Assembly (NCBI GenBank): GCA_000499405.2
Contig: HG738137.1
Span: 9,189,609 to 9,253,608 of the forward strand
Source: Onchocerca volvulus
Lineage: Eukaryota; Nematoda; Chromadorea; Rhabditida; Onchocercidae
DNA length: 64,000 nucleotides
Direction of reading: 5' to 3'
A program made the translations under genes and the position numbers. Below, one piece after another: positions 12,393-25,400 of this stretch; the stretch's first letter is position 1, and each line of letters begins with the position of its first letter. The notes below the pieces were generated by a model, which saw only the letters and a program-made list of their open reading frames with translations, was not told where the DNA came from and did no database searches.

Positions 12393-14814
12393 TTTAAATT
12401 ATTCTAAAAGTTTTCAAAACAATTTAAAATCTTGGATTCACTTTCTATCGTAATTTTCTGCTTAATTTAGAGCTTGTAGAAGAAATTTTCGGAAGTCTTG
12501 GAAGCATTTTAAAAAATTATTTCGCATAAATTCCAGAAAGAAAAAAAATTTCTAATTTTTAGAAATGATTTAAAAAATTGATGACTGCAAGATCTTTTTT
12601 ATTACGTTCTCGTGCTTATATTTTATTTCTACATTTGAAAAGGTAAAAGAGAATAATCCATTGGAAATTTTTATTTAATTTTTCAAAAAGGCAACGATGT
12701 AATTTGATTTATTACAGTATGCTTATTACATCCATAATTATTTGGAAATTAATGATCTATTACAGTATGCCTATTATATTTACACTTTATCAAATTTCTT
12801 TTCTAATTTCAAACATTTCAAATATAAGAATAAAAAAAGTATATGCATAAATGTATGAGAAACAAATTATGCAAACTATTAATTTCTTTTTTCCAAAAAT
12901 GCCAATCAAATATCAAATTAATTGAATAATTATTGAAAAAGAAAAGACCAAATTAATCGCATAATTACTTTATAAAATATAAAGTTTTGTTTTCAGACCT
13001 ATTTTTGATGTTTTTTGTAATACCACTTAACCGATATCTTATCTTATAAACATTTTTGCTTATTATATTCAAAAAAACTTTTTTTGTTGCAGAATTTTAA
13101 TTTGAAATTAAAATACTACGAACTGGAATTTCCAAAAATTTTTCAATAATAAAATTCAAGTATTAGTTTCGGTAATTTGTTTGGATATATATATATATTT
13201 CTCTCCTTTTCACCTAACTGAATAAATTTGATCATACCTTTTTCTTCTTTTTGAATTCAATCTTTTTATATATCAATTAAGTTTCCTTTTATACACTATC
13301 TATATTTGTAGTATTTCAAAGACAAATAAAATTAATTAATTAACTAAATTTATAATATACCTTAAAAAAATAATTATACAAAAAATGTAGTAAAATGATT
13401 GAAGTTGCTAAAAAGGGTAATCAAATATCAAATCAAATTTTTTTTTTATCTAATTCTATTCTTTCATTCATTTCTATTTTCGCCATTAAATGATAGGAGA
13501 AAGATGGAAAAGATTAGTAATTAAGATAAGAAAAATTGTTCCAAATTTGCTTATCTTTACAATTAATCCAGTAATTCAATAATAGAATAAATGAATAAGC
13601 AAAGGAAGAAAAATGTTTCGAAATGATAGAATATTGAATAATCAATTTTATTGAAATTAAAAAAACGAACTTTGAAATTTGAAATTTCTTTTAATTTCGA
13701 AAATTGAAAGTACATTTTGAAAGAGACAAAAGTAAGCAAAAAGTTTGAATAGGAAGTGAAAATTAGAATGAAATAATGGAAATGAATTAGAATTGAATTG
13801 TCCATCTATTTTCTTCAAAATTTCCCACATCAAATTGGTCATATTGGCTAGAAATTGAATTTATTCACGAGACCTCTTTCTACTTTGACTTGTTTTTGAT
13901 GAAATTTAAACAATAATTAATAAAATATGCTCTAAATTACCTAACTTTCACAGCTTACTTGTTTTCTTAATTGTTGAATTCATAATACTAAACATAAATT
14001 GCAAAATTTCATTAGACATTCATTAGTGCAGAAATAAAAAACAAAGTTATTGTAATATTTCAAAATTCAAATCAAAAAATATTTGAACATATAAAATATG
14101 TAAAATTAACAGTTATTCTTACCTTACTCTTTTATATTTTTTATCAGCTAATTCTAGTGTGAAAAAAATTTAATCAAAAAAGATAACAAAAAACAAAAAT
14201 AAGAAATTAAAATATAAAAGTAAATAAATTTTGAGATTTTGAGAGAAAAAAGTAGAAAAAATTTTCGCAGCAAAACAAATCTTTCAACTTATTTTAATAC
14301 TTAATATTGAAAATAAATAATTTGAAATGGTACTTGAAAGGAAAATTATAAATAATAGATATATGAATTCAGATAGAGAAGAGGTAAAATTAAATGAAAA
14401 TTTAAAAAGTGCATTGTATTTAACTACTAGAAATCATTATTTGTTGATTCCCGAATTTTTGCTTTTTTCTCCCTCTTTTTTTTCCTCTTCCCGAAGCATT
14501 TAAGAAGCAATTAGCTTTCAAAACTTTTCGATTTATTCATTTTTTTCCTTTCATTTAAAAAATAAAACAAAGAATAAATGGAAGTGAATTGCTTGAGAAA
14601 ATAAAATTCTGAAGGAAGTAAAAAAATTTCTGATAACAAAAACTAAAATTTGATTTTTAAGCAAAAAAAATTAAATTAAGCATATTTATGCTTGGAAATA
14701 ATATCGCCATCAACAAAATCGTGTCCATTTCACTACATATCAATGTTATACTCGCCTTATTTATTTATAAAGATTTTATAAAATTTATTTTGATAATTAA
14801 TTTAAATTATTTAA

Positions 14815-15040
14815 ACTTCAAATTAATTCAAGTTATTTCTTCTCACCTATCTCCCTTTACTTCAAATCACTTCTTAATGCGTCATACGCAAAATGAATCA
14901 TATCTTTTCAGCCTCACTTCAAGTTACTTATCAAACGTGACACATGAAATGAATTACATCTTTTCATTCTTACTTCAAATTAATTCTTCATGCGTGATAC
15001 GTGAACGTGAAATGAATCTCATCTTACCTTTACGAATATT
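14815..15040 (+). repeat. 57-bp degenerate minisatellite (about 3.5 units)
   Basis: Units begin 'acttcaa' at 14,859, 14,916 and 14,972, with partial units on either side. Each holds a 'gcgtgatacg'/'gcgtcatacgc'-like core followed by 'aaatgaatca…atctt'. Because 57 is a multiple of three, the array keeps a 121-codon plus-strand frame open (14,688-15,053). Its protein is a 19-residue period without domain character, so I do not call it a gene. Confidence 0.6.
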
Positions 15041-16160
15041 AATACTTGATTAATGTTAAATTGCTTCTAAATTCGCAGTACGCGTGATAAATCTCATTTT
15101 TTCATTACAACCGTCTATCCTATTTTTATTTTTAAAATAACGTTCAGAAAAATGAAATTTGAAATAATTTAGAAGAGAATTTAGGAGAGCATGCGTTACA
15201 AATGGTGAAGATGGCGAAGATATCCTAAATTCTATCCCAAATTGTTGAAAATTTCATTTTTTTCTTTTTTTTTTAAAAAAAAATAATACTCGTTATTTAT
15301 ATAAATAAAAATAGAATAGATGTCTATGATGAAAAAGTGAAATTTATTACGCGTATTGTGCATTAAAGAAGCATTTTTCAATCAAAAATTACAATTAATG
15401 AACAAAATTTTGCGAAGTTTGACGCTAAAAAAGAAGTAAAAAGCAGAAAAAAAAAATAAGAAACGAACTTTAACACTAATACTGAAAGATGATTAAAAGA
15501 ATAATTAAAGCTTAAAAAAGCACGAAAGCATCATTTCTTTCATTCTTAAAGTTTTTTTCCTTTTTTTTTTTTTTTTGAAGTTTAAGTACTTTCGAAAATG
15601 GATGACTTCATCCATAAAACTTAGGATACTAAATGATGATAATCTTTTCCATTTATAACGCATTCTATCGCCAATTATCGATTATCAAACTGTCCATTTC
15701 AAATTATTAGAAACTTCATTTTCTAAAAAAAAAAAAAAAAAAAATTTTTTTTCTTATATTAATGATATTTTTTTTTGTCATTTGCTAATATTATTTATTC
15801 TTTTATTAATTAATTTCAATTATTTAACAAAAAATTTATTAGTGTATTTTAAATTTTTTTTTCATTTTTTCAATTTTTTGTTTATTCTTTACAAATGATT
15901 TTAATTCATTATCGTTTTTGCAAAAAAAAGAAAAATGTATCCAGCACATAAAAAAACAGGAAGAAAATATATATATTAGATAGTTAGATATATGAAACGG
16001 GATGAAATAATTTGAATTAAATTGAAAATTTTTTTAAAAAAAGAGGATCAGTAAATAAAACAGAAATGTCTCTTTCTTTTTTTTTTCGTTTTTTTCTCTT
16101 TGAAAAACCAATAAATATCTAAGGCTTTACAAGGCGCTAATATTATCAAGGAATTGGATT

Positions 16161-16240
16161 TGAGAAATGGAAGAAAGGAAGGGGAAGAGAGAAAGAGAGA
16201 GAGAGAGGGTGAGAGAAATTGGGAGAGGGAGAGAGAGAAG
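16161..16240 (+). repeat. homopurine (GA)n tract
   Basis: About 80 bases are almost pure A/G, dominated by GA and GAA steps. Mirror-like homopurine tracts of this kind can form triplex DNA. Frames through it are low-complexity R/E/G or L/S strings and are not treated as genes. Confidence 0.7.
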
Positions 16241-16780
16241 ATTATCAAACCGGAAGGAATTGAAAAAAATAATCGAAATATGAAATATATATATGTATAT
16301 GGAGGACGAATACAACAAAATAGCTCCACCCTTTTGTGGAACGACTTTTTTTTTTTGAAAATAATTTTATTTAACAAAAAAAAGGGAAAAAGCAGATTTA
16401 TATCTATTTAGAGAAAGAAGATTAAGGAGGAAAATTTGTAAACAGCTCCATCAAAAACGAAAAAAAAGGCCTAAAGCCTAAGGCTTGTCTTCCTAATTTT
16501 ATATTTGTATGACAAGACTTACTATTTGGTTTCTATGCCAAGGGCATATCATCAATTGCTTTTTCCTTTTTTTTTTTTTTTTTGCTTTCAACCTTGGCTC
16601 TTTCGCTAACTTGGCTAACTTGGCTAACTTCTATCTTTCTTTCTTTTCTTTTCCATTTCATTTTCCTTTTTCGTTTATTCTTCTAAACATATGTATCAAA
16701 ATATTCCATCAAAATCATTAATTGTCCATTTCCCTCTTTTTTTAATTTTTTCATCCCATTTTTTTTTCATGTGTAAACTG

Positions 16781-16893
16781 TAAACACCCACACAGATACA
16801 CCCACTCATAACCATTTACACACCCACACAGATACACCCACTCACATCCATGTACACACCCACACAGATACACCCACTCACACCACGTAAACA
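16781..16893 (+). repeat. 36-bp minisatellite, three units
   Basis: 'acacccacacagatacaccc' recurs at 16,784, 16,820 and 16,856, an exact 36-base spacing. The units are CA-rich on this strand with strong strand asymmetry (almost no G). Confidence 0.8.
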
Positions 16894-16902
16894 CCTATAT
16901 AC

Positions 16903-17110
16903 AAAAATAACGTAAAATTAAATTTTCCAAAAGGACAGAAAATAGAAATTTGTCAATAAATGTCATCGATAACTCTTGCTTTTTTTGCACACATAAATGC
17001 ACATACGTACATACACCTACGCACACACCCACAAATACATACAAAAATAAATTTTCTGAAAGGACAAAAAAATAATAATTTGTCAATAAATGTTACTGAT
17101 AATAACTATT
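16903..17110 (+). repeat. segmental tandem duplication containing CA-rich and unique parts
   Basis: A segment 'caaaaataa…attttc…aaaggaca…tttgtcaataaatgt' of about 75 bases occurs at about 16,900-16,980 and again at about 17,040-17,105. Each copy follows a CA-rich block. The unit is therefore about 140 bases, made of CA-rich DNA plus unique DNA, copied once and since diverged. Confidence 0.6.
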
Positions 17111-20100
17111 ATTGATAAAAATTTAGTTTATCAAAATATCAAAATTTAACGAAAAAATTTTTTATTAAATTTATTCGATAGATTAATTTGTTTCATTCAA
17201 TGATATCAATCAATAATTATTTGATTTTAATTGATAGAACTTAAAATATTTTCTATTGTAATTAATTATTAAGATAGTCTCTTAAATATCACAATCCATT
17301 AGTATTAACTGATATAATTTCAAATACTTTTTATGATGATCAATTATTAAAATCATGTCCTAAGAGTATTCACATTATTTTAAAATTATATAATCAAAAA
17401 TGCTTTCTAAATTTTAAACTAATTTCAATTTTGGAATTGTGTCTTTTTTCGACACACATTTGTGAAACTTAATAGAGGAAAATAAACAAAGTATGAGAGT
17501 AATGCAAAATTTAAATTAATTTAAAATTTATTTAGCTTAGCAGATGTTTGAAATTGAATGTTAACAAATTGTTATTTTATTGATACTTAAGGATTGAACG
17601 AAAATAAATGTGTCATCGTAAACTTTTTTTTTTTTTTTTTAAACAAAAAAAGAAAAAATTTCTACAATTCAAACAAATTCTTTCATTTATAATAATAATA
17701 AAGTTTGAATCATTTTAAATTCCGATCAAAAATTTCAAACTTCAATTTCAGAAGATGTGAATATTATCATCATTCATTCGGTTTGTATCTATAAACAATT
17801 GAAAAGATGAATAAAATTTAATTTTATTTATCATTGCAATCAAAACAATTATTTCCGTTAATAATTCGAAGCAGCTCACAATTTAATAAATTTATTACAA
17901 AATTCTCGGAGCTTTAGCATAATTTTCTAAGTTTCAAAGATTCTTAACTCTCACGAGAACTTCTTTTTTTTTTTTTAAATCAAAACAGAAATAATATGAA
18001 ATAATTATTTTCGTTTCGATAAAATCAGCAATATTGAATAAATTAGCTTTCGCTTGAAAAGTGATGCCCGTTAATTTGTTTATTCATCTGTAAAATAATT
18101 AGAGATTTAATTATTTTGTTGATATATTTTAATATTGATCTCTCGTAATCGTATTACATGAATAAAAAATTTTAATTTTTCTGCGAAAAAAATTTTAAAT
18201 TGGTCAAGTAATTCATTCATTAGAAAATAATTCAAGAAAAAAAAATTGCGAATGAAAATTTCACAAAACAGAAAAATGTTAAAAATTAAATTAGTATGTT
18301 CAGTCAAAAATAACACATATATGAATTAAATATGTAGTTATTTATGCGTAAACTTTTGTGGAAGTAAAATAAATAGTAATTGTTTTATAATGATTGATTC
18401 AATTATCAATTATCAAGTAGTAACTCATTAATTAGTTCAAAAAAAGAAATTACAAATAAGAAATTGAAAACATATTTGAATACGAAAAAATATAAATAAG
18501 AACCGAAATAAAAGACATATGTAATTAAATAAAATATAATATATATGCATATATGGAATAAACAAGTACTGCAACTCAATACTAGTATTAATAATTATAA
18601 ATCATTGGAATATGATATAAATTGGAAAAAAAGTAAATATAAAATTCGAAACATTGCTTATTGTTTTGAATTTTAAATTTTAAATTTTAAAAAAATTTTT
18701 AAATTATTTGAAAAAATATATAAGTTGAAAAAAGAAATAAGATTTTGAATTTAGAAGTTGAACCTAATTAAAATTCAATGATAAGTTGAATGAGCTCGAT
18801 TTTTTTGATATGACAAACAATATTTCATAGTACTGAAATGGATGTGATTTAAACGTGATGAAACTTTTATGGAAATTTTTCGTCAATAATTCATTTTTGT
18901 GAAATTTGAATTCTTTAATAATCAAATAGAAATATGTTTGAGGAAGGGAAGTTAAAATGAAGAAAGTTCAAAATAGTTGTTTACTCCCAAATAAGCATAA
19001 TTTCTATCTGACATATCGAATATTTGAAAAATGCTGAAATTTAAAGCCCATAAATTTAAAACCATCTAATAAATGTTTTCACAGGCTTGGGCGAAGCTGA
19101 AGAAGAAGTTAGTATCTTAGCTAAAAAAAAAAAAAGAAAACAAAACATGAAATATGATATATCTGTCGGATATTTTTTAATTATTTTCTCGGCTTAAAGT
19201 TAAATAGCACAACATTGGAGTAAACAAAATAAATTCATGAAAAATATTTTCACGAAATGTAATATTCTTCCCAATGCATATATTTACATCATTTATTCAT
19301 TTTAGCTAAATATTTTAACACAAAATTAGTGACCTAATTCTTTTTTTTCTTTTTTTTAAAGGCAAATTCTGAAAGGAACTTTCAAGTTTTTAATTTAATT
19401 TTAAATAAAAAAGAGTGAAATATGTAAATATTTCTTTATTAATGGAGATTTTTTTGCTTATCAAATGATATAATTTTTCATCCTAAATATTATTATCCTT
19501 ATTTATATATTTATTTGATTATTACTATAAATTATATAAATATAAATTTTTAAATTTCTTAAAAATAGAGATAAATTTTTCCATAGAATTCAATTATTTT
19601 GCTATGCGATCTTTGATTAGCTCAATAATATTCACAAATTTATCTTCGCGAAAAAAAACAAACTTTTTTTATAAAATTGGATTTTTCCGCTCTTTCCCGG
19701 AATTTTTTTTTTTTGTCATTTCACTTGAAATCCACTAGCATATTTCTTTAAACGATGACGAATTTTAATTGACAAACATTATCTTGCATGATTTTATTTT
19801 TGCATTTTATTATAATTACTAATTTTATTCATTAATTTAAACCATGATTAATAATTTAATCATAAAAAGGTAAAAAAATTACAATTTTATTTTCTCATTT
19901 TTCCTATCTTAATCAAAAATCATTATATATACAACTTAACTATTACATTATCATAGGCATAAATTTTATGATTTATCAATAAATATTGAAAACCTTATCA
20001 ATGGTGATGATAATAAATGTTTTTATAATAGTGATAAGTTTATTTATGTATAAATATTTTTTATTTATAAAATATAAATCGAAAATTATTGTCAAAATGG

Positions 20101-22398
20101 CATATTTTTGTACAAAAAAATAAAATAAACACTTAGTTGTTAGGTAATTGTTGCATTGATTTACTTGAATAAATAAGATTTTTTATCGATTTATTTTATT
20201 CATCATTACAAATAACATTGCGAAATATATGATAATTCGAAATAAATAATGTAAAATTAAATATTTCGTCCATTGGATTGTTATTTTGGAGTTTTTCCTT
20301 TTTTTTTCTTTTTTTTTTTTTTTTTTAACAAATTCATAATCAAAATTATAGGATAAAATGAACTAATTTTCTTCAAAGCATCTCACATACAAAAAAAAAA
20401 AAAGTTCAAAATGTTCAAAAAATGTCTATCAAAAATAAAAAATTTCATTTAATTTATTCACGCTTATTATCGATCAATAATAATAATGATATCAATTCTC
20501 CGGAATAATTTTCTTTTCCTTTTGTTCCGTTTTTTTTTTCTCATCGAAGACAATTTACACTTTTTTCTTTTTTTTTTTTTTTTTATTTTAAATATATAAT
20601 AGGAAAACTGAATGAATTGAGAAAATGAATTAAGATGATAAACAATTCAAATAAATATGAGCAATGAATCATATATTTACTAAATTTTTCTAATCAAAAT
20701 TTTAAATTAATACAATTGCAAAAAGTAAAAATCTAAGAAAATAATATTTTTCAATTAATTAATATATATATGTGTGTATGTTTAATTTTTTTTTAAATGA
20801 TAGTTTAATTATCGTTTTGATAAGAATTTAAACAAAATTTTGTTGTCAATTCTAAATTTGATCCCATTATAATAATTTATATTTCCTTACAAAATTTTAA
20901 AAAATTTCAAATTTTTAAATTCAATCTTGAAGATTTTCACTTTTCTCGTCTTGAAAATTTATAAATTTATGGAAGAAGAAAATGGTGATAAATTTTTTTT
21001 TCCTTTATCATCCTGATAAATTTTACGTATTATTGTGTTGCAAATAATGCTATTTGGTTAGTTGTGATTTATACATAAATTTTAGATTTTAATTATCTAT
21101 TTTCATTGTCGAAATAAATGGATACTTTCTAATAATAGTATAGATAAATTACAAACGAAATAATATACGATATGAGGACTGAATTTTCAAAATATTATTA
21201 TTTTTAAAGAAATGTTGAATTGTAAACATAATTTTGTAAATAATAAGAATGCGAAGGAACCAAAATTTTCTCCATACAATAAATTGGAAAAATTAATTTT
21301 TGAAATTCGAATGTAATTTAATTAAGAACTAGAAAGACATTGATTATTTTGCAAAAATAGTAGTGATAGGAACAAAATATAAACAGAAATTTCTAAAAAT
21401 TTTTTTATACAACTAATTAACCAACAAATAACAAACATGAAAATAGCAAGGAAAAGATTTAGTGCATTAATTTATTAAAATTATTGATTGTAAAGCCTTT
21501 CATATAAAACCGAAATAAGAAAATATGAAAATTCAGGATCGCAATGAAAAGTACTAGTTTTTTCCTCTTTTTTTTTAAAAAAAAAAAATAATATATTTAA
21601 ATAAATTAAAATATGATGTTAATTGAAATTGCATAATACGGAAAAAAAACTGTTTTTGGTACTATGTAATTACAATTATCCTATTGAAAAATGAAATATT
21701 TCAACAAAAAAAAAAAAAAAAAGAAAAAATTATATATAGCAATCTTCCAATGGTATAATATATTGAAAGATAGCAGTACTGAGTGAATACTTTGAAATGG
21801 TGTGTTGAAAGATAGTTATACTGATGGAAAGTTAATTTAAAGATAAAAAAAAAGCAGCATTAATCTTGGAATTACTCATTTTGAAAGATTACTAATTATA
21901 ATTTGTGAAATTAAAAAACCAAATTCCCATGGAAAGTTTCAAAAATTTTTATTTGAAAACTTTTCTGAACCACATTAATTAGTCAAACTAAATCAATTAA
22001 TTTATAAAATATAATTTAGAATCTAAAAGAAATAGCTTACAAAAATTCAGAAAAGTTTCCAATTCAAATCATAATACTAACTTATTGATTGATAATTAGA
22101 AAAAATCTCTCTTATTCCAAAATTTTACAAAATTGATTAATTAATCAGAAATCACAATCAATATGAAACACACTATTTTTTAATAGGAATAATAATAATA
22201 CTTACAGAATAAGCTATCTTTTATATACTTACTCATCCTAATAATAAAAATATAGCAATTCTCTTTTTAATAAATTATCTTGAGAATTATAATTTGATTA
22301 TTTTATTCTATAACAATAATTACTATAATAAATATTTGATATACTATACATTTATGCATTTTGAAAGATAGCAATATTGATTGAATGTAATTAATTAG

Positions 22399-22404
22399 TT
22401 TATT
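22399..22404 (-). terminator. poly(A) signal of the PDE gene (AATAAA)
   Basis: The minus strand reads AATAAA 66 bases past the stop codon of the PDE gene, a usual distance for a short nematode 3' UTR. It is AT-rich context, so a chance match is possible. Confidence 0.45.
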
Positions 22405-22469
22405 TAGAGAGATTTCATCCAAAAGTACTACAAATTTATCAATAATTAAAAAATAAATGTAAATTAACA

Positions 22470-25400
22470 TCAACTATTATGGAAATATCCTTCATCATTT
22501 AAATGAGCATTATTTGATGGATCCCAATCAGCTGTTTGTTTTCGCCACTTTTCATAATTCATTTCCAACTGTGTCAATAAAATTGGAATATTTGAAAATT
22601 GTGCCCAACTTGTAAATGCTTCACGTGCAAACATATCAATAAAACCGCACTGTGTTAATGGTACATTGCAAACATTCCGATCAAATAATTCCATCGTTAA
22701 CGGTAAACCTTTTTCACGTTCTTCATTTGTCTAAAAGCAAGTAAAGATATTTTAGTAAAATGAACGAAAAATGAATAAATGAAAAGAAGAAATAAATAAA
22801 TGATAAAAATTTTTAAACGCAAATTTTTAATTATTCAGTTGAATAATAAGAATTTAAAATAAAGAAAAGATGAATGAATGATAGTTTTTAAACATAGAGA
22901 GAATTCTAATTAATTAATTATGATGATAAGATAAAGATTTAAAATAATAAAAAAGAAATTTAATTTTGGATTAGAATTTAATTTAAAATAAAAAAAGAAG
23001 ACAAATGAATAAATGATAATTTCTAAACATAAACAAACTCCAATTAACAAAATATATGAAAGTATCGTATTGCAAGTATTATTATTCATCTTTCATTTTC
23101 GATAACTAAAAACAATTATGAAATTGGCTAACTATAGTTTCATTAAAATGTTCAATCCTTTGTTTGTTGATGTCATACATTGTTGTGCTATTAAAATATT
23201 GCTTTTTTTTGCATTTAAACAATGTAAAATCAATTTTTTAAGTTAGTTATTTCTGATTTTAAGAGATAAGAAAATAATACATAAGAACGGAATTTAATTT
23301 TGAAACTTGATTATATCATTAATTTTTGATAATAATATTTTGTTAAGGCTATTCATTTTGTTCACATTAATATATATTTGAGGAATATTATTATTTTCTT
23401 TCCATCTATCAAAAATATCAATTAGAACTCGATCGATAAAATCAAATCAAAAATATTATTAAAAATGATAGTTAAAAGTGATGGAAAAACATGATCAATA
23501 AATTGTTCTTATATTCATAAATTAGCAATGATATCAATTTTATTGATACTAATTTTTGGTCGATGGATGTGTTTCATCCATAATATATAAATTAATTTTT
23601 TTATTCATAATTATTTTTGCATTAATAATACTTTATATATAAAGTTTAATTATTATAAATATGTAGGACAAAAGATAAAAACTTGATTAATGAATTAATA
23701 ATTGACTTTCACTATTAATTGGCATTTTTTTATTTATAACCAGCTGGACTCGGTCAAATGTTGCCGTGGCCATGCATGACCAGGTTCAGCTAGTCTATAT
23801 AAATAAAAATGCAAATGCTCGTTTGTCTAAAATCATAAGTCTCCGAAAGTTTAACGTTGCATTCGAATACGATTTCTTGTTTCTGTGTATTTTTTTAGAT
23901 AAATGCTTTGCTGTAATTCAGTCTAGTTAAATGGTGAAGAAAGAACAGAGAAAGCGCACGTTTCTAATATGCTTAATTCCACAATACATGCAATTATACA
24001 ATATTTTTTGTTTTTCCATTGTCTGTGTAAATATCGAATTGTAATAAATACTACCCTAGAATATGCAACATATAATTTTCCATGTGAGAAGCAATCCGTG
24101 TTTGGATCTAAACTGCACAGTTTTAGAGATTGGCCTAACTTTTTTGATGGTGGCCAATCGAATTGGGTATTGCAGTCTCTAAAATTGAAATGATATATCC
24201 ATTGAAATCATAGAGATACGAGGAATAAGGACATCTTAATCTCTGAAAGATTGCTACATTTACGACGATACTCATTAATTTTTTTACTGGAAGATGTGCG
24301 CCGTCGCAAACTTTTGGCTGGTTGATATTTCGAAACATGGTAATTGTCATATCAATTTTCAATAGCATTACGGGCAGTAGCATTCCTGGCAGAACGAGTG
24401 AATTCAAATATTGTTTGGATAATTAACCGCTTCATCTGCTTCCACAGCAGTGTTGACTGCTTTGCTTTGAATGTTACACTAAATAATATTGTTAAGTTCG
24501 TGGATATCTTGGCCGTAAGAATAGCTCGTTCACTCAGCCAATTGTGATTCTTATAATTGGTTTGAATATTGGGAAATACTTTTTCAACCAATTCTTTTGA
24601 TGTCACTGAATTGCAGAAATTATGAGCAATGAAATTCGCCTTGAAATCAGATCAATAGCACCTTTCCGTTCCCTTTTTAGCAATTGATGCGAGAATGTAT
24701 CAGTTGATCAATCGTTTTGCAGCGGATACGCGTCATGTTTTTATCTATCACACATGCATTTACCTATCTTTTATTTGTTTCGTTTGTTCAGTGTGTTTGG
24801 AGCCATGTATCCTCCTCTGCTGCTTACATTGGGGAAAAAAGTCGTTCGAATTCTATAATTCGGTTTATCGTTCGTTTGGATTGGAAATTGCTTCTTCTTG
24901 CTGTTGAGATTCCGATAGGTCAACAGTAGCAGTTGTTTGAATGCTCACTACATTGTCGTGCTTTCCTTTTGTTACTGCCGTTCTCCCTTCCTTTTGCTAT
25001 TGCTATCGCTTCTACTGGACTGTTGCTTGCGTTGTTAAAGTCTGGCTCCTGCTTCAACGAATTGTCCTCGAAATTGACTTATTTTTAACTTGAATTTGAA
25101 CTCTTGTTGCCGTCAAACTGTGTGACTAAAATACTCAAGTTCCCGAGTTTCTTTTAAGTCTTTCAAGGCTCCTGCTCTTCAGCATGTTAATTTATCTCAC
25201 TTTTTTTATTTATTAATTGAAGCACTTTGGCGGGAAGTATATTTATCCTTACGGAGTTTTGGCGGGAAACATGTTTATCCTTGCGGATAGGTAAAAAAAA
25301 GTAGATATATCTACATAGAAACAAGTGCTTATTTGAATGCAGCATTGTATCAAAATTTCAACCAGTCGGTGAAGAACTTGCAATACTGTATCAAAATTAG

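Larger units (their letters stand above)
12032..22469. other. intergenic region between the MOLO1-like and PDE genes
   Basis: About 10.4 kb of AT-rich sequence in which I see no gene. It contains the minisatellites and duplications listed separately (12.3, 14.8-15.1, 16.2 and 16.8-17.1 kb) and many poly-A/poly-T tracts. The open frames here are short and low in complexity. The MOLO1-like promoter should lie just above 12,031 and the PDE 3' UTR just below 22,470. Confidence 0.55.

Noticed and set aside
16048..16411. Frames of about 60-110 codons on both strands around 16.1-16.4 kb
   Set aside because: They translate the GA tract (R/E/G or L/S/F strings) and poly-A/T runs.
16467..16487. GCCTAAAGCCTAAGGC resembling the nematode telomere repeat TTAGGC
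   Set aside because: Only two imperfect units. AGGCCT-like words also occur near 1,165 and 62,060, so it is not an interstitial telomere.
24344..24929. Plus-strand frames over 24.3-24.9 kb
   Set aside because: They are shadows opposite the Helitron helicase remnant, whose motifs are on the minus strand.
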